Below, in pieces: positions 58,556 through 64,000 of a stretch of 64,000 bases of DNA. The stretch lies in NCBI GenBank assembly GCA_020634875.1, contig JACKAX010000006.1, forward strand, positions 62,001 through 126,000. Direction: 5' to 3'. Under the pieces are notes generated by a model. The model had not been told where the DNA came from. It was given only the letters and a program-made list of their open reading frames with translations, and did not search any database. The position numbers and the translations under genes are program-made. This DNA comes from Anaerolineales bacterium (lineage in GTDB: Bacteria > Chloroflexota > Anaerolineae > Anaerolineales > JABWBV01). Position 1 is the first letter of the stretch. Every line of letters starts with the position of its first letter.

Positions 58556-60718
58556 ATGAATGAACATCCCCTCAAAAAAATCCTCCGCCACCTCGCGGAA
58601 GAAGAATTCCCCCCTGGCACGGATTTGTGGCCTGAGATTCAGCAAGCTATGGAAAGGGCACATCCAAAGAGGAATGAAATGGCGATCCGTTTTTCAAATT
58701 TCACGCGCGCTGTGGCTTTTGGCGCAATGTTAGTGCTGTTGACGTTGGGGTTAGTGTGGGTGTTGTCGAATACCTCCGCTCAACCAGCAAAAGTAACAAC
58801 TGAAATTACTCCACCTTCTGAGTTGCCACAGTTGGTGGCGACAAGTACACCTGTGCCTACTGTCACTTTTGTACCCACAATAAATTCTCAAGTTTCCGCT
58901 CCTTACCTTCATCCGACCCCGATAAGCTACATTGTTGGGGGTGATGATACATGTATCATCATCGCGACATTTTTTAAAGTATCTGTTCAGAGCATCATAG
59001 ATCTTAACAAGTTAAGCTCAAGTTGCACTTTGAAAGCTGGTCAAGCGCTCCTTATTCCAGTGCCCACCCCCACCCCTGGTGCAAATTACGAAACCTTACG
59101 AAATAGCGGCATCGAAAAAATCCTAGCAGGTGATCTAGAAGGCGGTTTGTTAGAACTCGACAAGGCCGAAAAAATCCAGGGATTGGACGGGGACGCGGCA
59201 TACTATGCAGACCTGGCATCTCAATATCTGATTGGCGTATCTTTTTGGGATGTGGATTGGGAACAGGCGGTTTATTACTTCGGGCAGGTTGCCCACTATG
59301 AACCCGGTCTCCACGACAGCACAGGCTTTACTGCCGGAGACCGTTATGTGACCGCTCTTGACACCTATATCTCTCAACTCGTTGCTGAACAAGATTGGTG
59401 TAAGGCCTTAACTTATCACAACAAATTGGAGCAATTTACCCCTGAGAAAATAACCGAATCCGAGTTCCAAACTTCAAAGACTGAGTTGGTCAACCAGTGC
59501 GCCATTCAAAAACCCCCGCTCATCACGATGGACTCTGCCTCGGACACCATTCGCCAAACCCTGATTGACAGCAAGTTGAATTGGACGACCCTTTTTGCGG
59601 ATGTCATGATCACCCGTATGGATGGGGATATGACCACGCACAAACATGCCCGCATCTGGTTCGTTGCCCCGGATAAAGGCCGAGAAATGTACGACTTTGA
59701 AAACGACAATCTGGTAGATAAGTTTGTGTTTATGAACAACACAATTCGAACTACCTTCAACTTGAATCTTGGCAGCAAACCCCTTTGGACGAAAACCACC
59801 GAAGTTTTAGACTTCCTCCCTTCCCCCTCCGTGAGCATTCTCGATCCGGGAACCACTTTTGCGGTGAATGGAATGCACACAACAGGTGGCACCTTCCGCC
59901 CCACCAGCCCAGATACCATCGCCGGACGGGAAACCTTGATTGTGGAATGGTCAGACGATGCGGGAATATTGAAAGACCGTCTATGGATAGACATTTACAC
60001 AGGTGTCGTGTTGAAATGGGAAAACCTGCGCGAAGGGTACATGGATACGTATGAAGGGACAGAATATCTTCGGGATGCGAAAATAGAAGTTCTAGAGATT
60101 GTGTATGACGAGCGATATCGAGAGGATATTTTGTTCAACCCTGAATTGCCGGATGAACCGATCTATATGGATGCTTCAAATATGCCAACCGAACTCCCCA
60201 TAGGAAATCTTGATCTCGCTGCACTCCAGGCTCAAGTCGAATTTCCCATTCTGTTTCCATCCGTCTTGCCCGAAAACTACACCTTTTCCGGTTGGTATTA
60301 CACACCCAACGAAGTACCTGTTACCCTGGAATTCGACTGCGGGCGCGGCACGTCAGATTGGTGGGCGTTTAGTATTTCTCTCTTGCCCACTTTGGAAAAA
60401 GACATCCCCACACAATTATTGCGGACCTATATAGACCTGGGACCTGTGTGGACCGAGGTCGGTATTGAAAAAGTCATGATTGGCGATACAGAAGGAGAGT
60501 ATTTACAAGGGGATTGGATAGAAACCTTTGATCCTGTCACTTTGAAATCAACGGGCAAGGAATGGGTTTCAACTTTGAACATCCATCATTTGGCCTGGTA
60601 TCAGGATGGCGTCATCTATTTCATCATGATGAGTCGTGCCGCATACGAATCAGATTACCATGGTGCATGTCGGCTGGATAAAGAACAACTCATCTCCCTC
60701 GCCACCAGCATGAAATAA
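58556..60718 (+). CDS. Membrane protein, putative sigma-factor regulator with LysM-like domain
   Basis: The ATG at 58556 has GGAGG 5 bases upstream and gives 720 residues. A cytoplasmic N-terminus (about 45 residues, EHPLKKILRHLAEEEFPPGT) precedes a membrane helix (AVAFGAMLVLLTLGLVWVLS). A Pro/Thr linker is followed by a LysM-like segment (about 115-165: YIVGGDDTCIIIATFFKVSV, SCTLKAGQALLIPVP), a helical region (about 175-310) and a large C-terminal domain (about 330-555) recalling LolA/MucB-type lipoprotein-binding folds. No zinc-binding anti-sigma motif is visible. Function as an anti-sigma or sensor is inferred from gene order. Confidence 0.75.
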   Translation: MNEHPLKKILRHLAEEEFPPGTDLWPEIQQAMERAHPKRNEMAIRFSNFTRAVAFGAMLVLLTLGLVWVLSNTSAQPAKVTTEITPPSELPQLVATSTPVPTVTFVPTINSQVSAPYLHPTPISYIVGGDDTCIIIATFFKVSVQSIIDLNKLSSSCTLKAGQALLIPVPTPTPGANYETLRNSGIEKILAGDLEGGLLELDKAEKIQGLDGDAAYYADLASQYLIGVSFWDVDWEQAVYYFGQVAHYEPGLHDSTGFTAGDRYVTALDTYISQLVAEQDWCKALTYHNKLEQFTPEKITESEFQTSKTELVNQCAIQKPPLITMDSASDTIRQTLIDSKLNWTTLFADVMITRMDGDMTTHKHARIWFVAPDKGREMYDFENDNLVDKFVFMNNTIRTTFNLNLGSKPLWTKTTEVLDFLPSPSVSILDPGTTFAVNGMHTTGGTFRPTSPDTIAGRETLIVEWSDDAGILKDRLWIDIYTGVVLKWENLREGYMDTYEGTEYLRDAKIEVLEIVYDERYREDILFNPELPDEPIYMDASNMPTELPIGNLDLAALQAQVEFPILFPSVLPENYTFSGWYYTPNEVPVTLEFDCGRGTSDWWAFSISLLPTLEKDIPTQLLRTYIDLGPVWTEVGIEKVMIGDTEGEYLQGDWIETFDPVTLKSTGKEWVSTLNIHHLAWYQDGVIYFIMMSRAAYESDYHGACRLDKEQLISLATSMK

Positions 60719-60740
60719 ACTCTTTCCTGACCCAAAAAAA

Positions 60741-60772
60741 CCCCGAAGACTACACTCATCTTCGGGGCTTTT
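60741..60772 (+). terminator. Rho-independent terminator
   Basis: CCCCGAAGA / TCTTCGGGG, a nine-bp stem, is followed by CTTTTC and preceded by an A-run (bidirectional). It lies 22 bases after the membrane-protein stop. Confidence 0.88.
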
Positions 60773-60796
60773 CATTTGCGACCCAATTCCTATTCC

Positions 60797-61885
60797 CTAA
60801 TTTTCCCTTTCCCCCTCCCTCTTCACCACCTTCTCATACACCCCCACAATCCGCTCCACATTCTCATCCGCGCCCTGCGCCACCCCAAACAAATACGGCT
60901 CCCGCGCCGCCTCTACTTTGTAATCCTCTAAATGATCCACCATATCCAACAGTACCCGCTCCCAGGCAGAGACCGTATTCTTCACCAACCATCCATATTC
61001 CCGAAACTCCTGATACGGCGGCCCCTCACTCGCCACCCACGGAATTTTCATCACCATATATTCCAACACCTTAATCCAGCTCCGCCGCTCATCATACGCC
61101 CCATCCAACGGGGCCAGACCGATATCGAACTGGCTCAACACGCGGGGCCACGCCGCGTGAGGAACCCAGGGCTGTAACACCTTCTGCGCGGCGGGCAGGG
61201 GCAACTGCTCAAAAATTCGCTGGTCATTCCCGCAAATCATCACCTTTACCTGGGGACGCACGCGGCACACACGTTGTAACGCCTGCATCACCCTGCTCCC
61301 CGTAAAACTCTGCAAATGCGACACACTTCCTCCCCACCCAATCACCACCCCCTCATGCGGCTCAGAAGTGAAATTCTGGTACAAGTCCAGGTCAATGTAA
61401 TTAGGCAAATAAAGCATCTTCGCATACCCCTCCCAGTCTCCGGCCAAACGTTTGGAGGGCGTGGTCGCCGCGTGAACCAATCGCAGCCCCCACTTAAATT
61501 GCATCAACGGTGGTGGATCGATCCGCTCCCAACCGCCATTGGTTCCCACCGCCCTTCTACCTTCTACCCAATATGCATAACTCGGATTGCTCGCGGGCAT
61601 CAAATCATACGCATCATCAAAGTCTGCAATGATCACCTTATCCCGCGCCTTCCAGTGTTGGATCGCCGCCAAAACCGGCCCGATCAGGTTACGCTGCACC
61701 ACGATCACATCCGCAGGCGCACACACCTGCTCCGCTTCCGGTGAAAGCCGTGCGAACTCTACCAAACTTAGCAACGTTGCCGTGTGCATTCCCACACGGT
61801 TAATCGCCCGTGCCGGCACTGCACACCGCCATTCACTACAATTCCATTCTTCAGGAGAGTCTGCGAAAACATAAACGATCTTCAT
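60797..61885 (-). CDS. Glycosyltransferase (GT-B-like)
   Basis: A 362-residue cytoplasmic protein. The N-domain starts MKIVYVFADSPEEWNCSEWR and includes VIVVQRNLIGPVLAAIQHWK and DFDDAYDLMPASN. The C-domain resembles group-1 glycosyltransferases: EGVVIGWGGSVSHLQSFTGS, KVMICGNDQRIF, FDIGLAPLDGAYDERRSWIK and VLEYMVMKIPWVAS, the last corresponding to the donor-binding E(x)7E-type segment. Sugar and acceptor are unknown. ATGA overlap with the upstream TPR protein indicates one operon. Confidence 0.88.
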   Translation of the reverse strand: MKIVYVFADSPEEWNCSEWRCAVPARAINRVGMHTATLLSLVEFARLSPEAEQVCAPADVIVVQRNLIGPVLAAIQHWKARDKVIIADFDDAYDLMPASNPSYAYWVEGRRAVGTNGGWERIDPPPLMQFKWGLRLVHAATTPSKRLAGDWEGYAKMLYLPNYIDLDLYQNFTSEPHEGVVIGWGGSVSHLQSFTGSRVMQALQRVCRVRPQVKVMICGNDQRIFEQLPLPAAQKVLQPWVPHAAWPRVLSQFDIGLAPLDGAYDERRSWIKVLEYMVMKIPWVASEGPPYQEFREYGWLVKNTVSAWERVLLDMVDHLEDYKVEAAREPYLFGVAQGADENVERIVGVYEKVVKREGEREN

Positions 61886-63612
61886 ACGATTTCTCTAATA
61901 GATTCCACCAGTTCCCACCATGCCTCCCCCAGCACGCCCATCTCGCGGGACGCGGCCTGTTTCTGTCCCGCTTGCCCTAAATCACGACGCAATGTTGAGT
62001 CGGTGATCAACCCATGTAACAATGCATACCAATCCTCCTGCGCATGGGCGATCACCCCCCCCTCCGCCCATGCGGTGAACGCCGGAATAGCCGACGCTAC
62101 CCACGGAATCCCCCGCACGCCCGCTTCCATCAACACCCGGTCAGAACACGTCAAATTAAACGGCGTCTGCCGCATCGGAGCCAACAAAATATCCACCTGG
62201 CTCAATAAATACGGAAAATCAGCCTCGTTCGCAGGGGGTAAAAACAACCGACGCGCTTCCGGTAACCCATCAAATAACTGGTACACCAACGGATTCCCCA
62301 CCACCACCAACTGCGTCTGCGGAAACTCCCGCAAAATCCGCAAAATCATCCGCCGCGCCAGCATCACATCCTCCACCTGTCCGGCGACCACCCCTATATT
62401 GATCGTATGCCGCCGCGTTGCAGGCTTTTCCCAAAGACGATTCTCCCGCGACCACCCATCGGGAATCACCCGGACCGGATGCCCGCGGTGCTGCAATAAT
62501 GCCCCCAACTCCTCGCCCGAAACCACCACCGTCTGTGCCATCAACAACGCGGCCATGTACAACCGCGCCTGTTCCGGCGTTTCTAACCCCACCTCACCCG
62601 CATGATTCCCTGGTAACTGTTCAAAATCCATCTCCACATCCACAGCTACTGGCACCTGCGCCGCGACCCGCTGGGCCAACGCCCGCATCAAGTCCGGGTC
62701 CGTGTGGGGACGATGGGCAATAATCACATCAAATTCATCCAACGCTGCGTCCAGGAGTCCCTCCGTCCGTGTGATTTCACACCCCCGCGCGGCCAACCCC
62801 TCCGCAGCTAACGTGTGCCGGGCAGATATTTCCCCCCCCGCCGGATGCACAAAGGCCACCCGCGCGGGGGCACGTTTCCCGTTCGTGGCATGCCCGTTTG
62901 CCCTGCCATCCGCGCCGTTCCCCATCAAATCTACGCGCCCCATCACCCCCTCCAACGACTGGACCAACCCCGGATGCACCCGTTCCTGCGCCTCGCGTAC
63001 GTTCAACGCTAATAACGCGGGCAATAGTGCGTCAATCTCATCCAAGCGCTCAGATACCACTTTCCCTGGGGATGAACTATTAAACACTTCGCGCAGCATC
63101 CCTTCCGCCCGCGCCAGCATCGCCTCATTCACCTCTGTCGTGCGAGCTTGTAACTTGCGTTCTCCAGCCATCTCAGCTTCCAATGCCTGTGCATCCGTAG
63201 GATGATTGTCAAAGCCGGTTTTTTTCCCCCCGCCCTCTTTCGTCACCACCAGCGCATTGCCTCCCCCCAACAACACCGCCAGGCGTACCACCGCCTCCTG
63301 CCCGATCAAATTCCCGTTCACGGCCCCATGCAAACGATCTTCTGGCTCTAATTGCACCAGCAACAAGCGCCGTTGCAACTCCGGGTGCTTGGGATCAATC
63401 CCAGCCGCACGTCGGTATAACTTCAACGCTGCTGGAATCTGTTCCGCCGCCAAATAACAATCCCCCAAAGCAAGCAATGCATCCATATCTTCGGGGTGGG
63501 TTGCCAAAATTTGTGCATACAGTGCCAGAGCATCTTCTACGCGGTTAGTGTTCAAACATTCCCGCGCTTGTTCTTTTTGGGCGGAGAGGGAGGGGGAGAG
63601 AGGTGATGGCAT
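61882..63612 (-). CDS. TPR-containing glycosyltransferase-like protein
   Basis: The ATG at 63612 is chosen because the longer frame (to 63711) crosses repeat DNA; the product is 576 residues. Residues about 8-80 form TPR motifs (CLNTNRVEDALALYAQILAT, ALLALGDCYLAAEQIPAALK). The C-terminal half resembles GT-B enzymes (ILREFPQTQLVVVGNPLVYQ, FPYLLSQVDILLAPMRQTPF, CSDRVLMEAGVRGIPWVASA). TPR domains occur in transferases that modify Ser/Thr of proteins. Being near flagellin it may take part in flagellin glycosylation, which is inference. Confidence 0.85.
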   Translation of the reverse strand: MPSPLSPSLSAQKEQARECLNTNRVEDALALYAQILATHPEDMDALLALGDCYLAAEQIPAALKLYRRAAGIDPKHPELQRRLLLVQLEPEDRLHGAVNGNLIGQEAVVRLAVLLGGGNALVVTKEGGGKKTGFDNHPTDAQALEAEMAGERKLQARTTEVNEAMLARAEGMLREVFNSSSPGKVVSERLDEIDALLPALLALNVREAQERVHPGLVQSLEGVMGRVDLMGNGADGRANGHATNGKRAPARVAFVHPAGGEISARHTLAAEGLAARGCEITRTEGLLDAALDEFDVIIAHRPHTDPDLMRALAQRVAAQVPVAVDVEMDFEQLPGNHAGEVGLETPEQARLYMAALLMAQTVVVSGEELGALLQHRGHPVRVIPDGWSRENRLWEKPATRRHTINIGVVAGQVEDVMLARRMILRILREFPQTQLVVVGNPLVYQLFDGLPEARRLFLPPANEADFPYLLSQVDILLAPMRQTPFNLTCSDRVLMEAGVRGIPWVASAIPAFTAWAEGGVIAHAQEDWYALLHGLITDSTLRRDLGQAGQKQAASREMGVLGEAWWELVESIREIV

Positions 63613-63727
63613 GGGGAAGTGAGGAAGTGATAAGTAATGAGGAATGAGTTCGTTCTGTTCGTCGGCATGTAGTTCTCGGAGTGCCATTTCTTTGCGGTAC
63701 TCGCGTGCCACACTACCAAGCTACTAA

Positions 63728-64000
63728 CTACCGCGTCTTTTTCCGCCGCCGGTGTACCTTGCCACTGGCAGATTTTCCGTTTGCGGCAGGCGCGACTAAT
63801 GCCGGTTGTGGGAAGGACGAAAGGTTCGTTTCGATTTTTCCATTTCCGTTTGTATATCCATTCTTTCCGTTTCCATTCCCTGGCATGAACAACGCCAACA
63901 TCTCTGCGCGCTGTTGAACCTTGGGGTGCGTAGGGTAAACAGCTTGCAGGTGGGCAAGTTCTTCGGCGGCGCGGGTGGGATCGCCAGTGGTGATGAATTC
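63728..64000 (-). CDS. C-terminal end of a TPR protein, start beyond window
   Basis: Reading the minus strand from the last base of the window, 90 codons are open before a TAG at 63728-63730. The first part (GDPTRAAEELAHLQAVYPTH PKVQQRAEM) is TPR-like. It is followed by a Gly/Asn/Lys-rich linker (GNGNGKNGYTNGNGK) and a basic end, KVHRRRKKTR. It is likely the upstream member of the glycosyltransferase operon. Start and domain content cannot be seen. Confidence 0.7.
   Translation of the reverse strand, partial: EFITTGDPTRAAEELAHLQAVYPTHPKVQQRAEMLALFMPGNGNGKNGYTNGNGKIETNLSSFPQPALVAPAANGKSASGKVHRRRKKTR

Overview
The window reads as chromosomal DNA of a flagellated, probably polyhydroxyalkanoate (PHA)-handling bacterium, most likely a member of the Chloroflexota (Anaerolineae-like). 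The assignment is an inference. It rests on large secreted Thr/Ser-rich proteins ending in a YLPLLVK/FIPLIFR-type tail, a PhaR-like regulator next to a phasin-like protein, intergenic DNA crowded with short degenerate words, and a flagellar gene set without L- and P-ring genes (flgH, flgI, flgA not seen). That set suits a cell without a conventional lipopolysaccharide outer membrane. No rRNA, tRNA, CRISPR array, transposase or phage gene was recognised.

Layout. 1-4.7 kb: two tandem paralogous secreted proteins, the first cut by the window edge, each followed by a strong terminator. 4.7-10.3 kb (minus strand): a DUF423 membrane protein, a conserved hypothetical, a patatin-like lipase, two SCP2-like proteins, a PlsC-like acyltransferase and an SDR-like protein, together a lipid-metabolism island. 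10.4-12.2 kb (plus): a phasin-like gene with a strong promoter overlapped by a TGACGCA-type operator array, then a PhaR-like regulator and a DUF1997-like protein. 12.2-13.2 kb: a PAC2-family gene. 13.4-17.4 kb: histidine kinase, OmpR-type regulator, histidine kinase.

17.6-57.6 kb holds a nearly complete flagellar regulon in two convergent arms meeting at about 38.9 kb. The plus arm has flbD, motAB, fliL, fliMN, fliOPQ, two HDOD/response-regulator pairs, fliR, flhB, flhA, flhF, a small membrane protein, fliA, a small helix-turn-helix-like protein, two flgF/flgG rod genes, flgM, flgN, flgK, flgL, a Cys-rich small protein and csrA. The minus arm, read from 57.6 kb down, has fliC, fliD, fliS, flgC, fliE, fliF, fliG, fliH, fliI, fliJ, a lytic transglycosylase, flgB, a giant repeat-bearing fliK, flgD, a TIGR02530-like gene, flgE, a second FliK-like gene and a free-standing FlhB-C-like gene. 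Three near-perfect sigma-28 promoters precede flgM, fliS and fliC, so FliA and FlgM should drive the late genes. No che operon, flhG or fliW lies in the window.

57.8-60.7 kb carries an ECF-type sigma factor and a membrane partner with a LysM-like domain. 60.8-64 kb (minus) carries two glycosyltransferase-like genes, one with N-terminal TPRs, and the end of a further TPR protein; flagellin glycosylation is a plausible but unproven role.

The least explained signals are (i) the intergenic hairpins built from short degenerate words, (ii) the roughly 775-residue repeat region of FliK, (iii) the phasin-like module shared by the phasin and the PhaR-like regulator together with its putative operator, and (iv) a kinase whose ATP-binding boxes look eroded.
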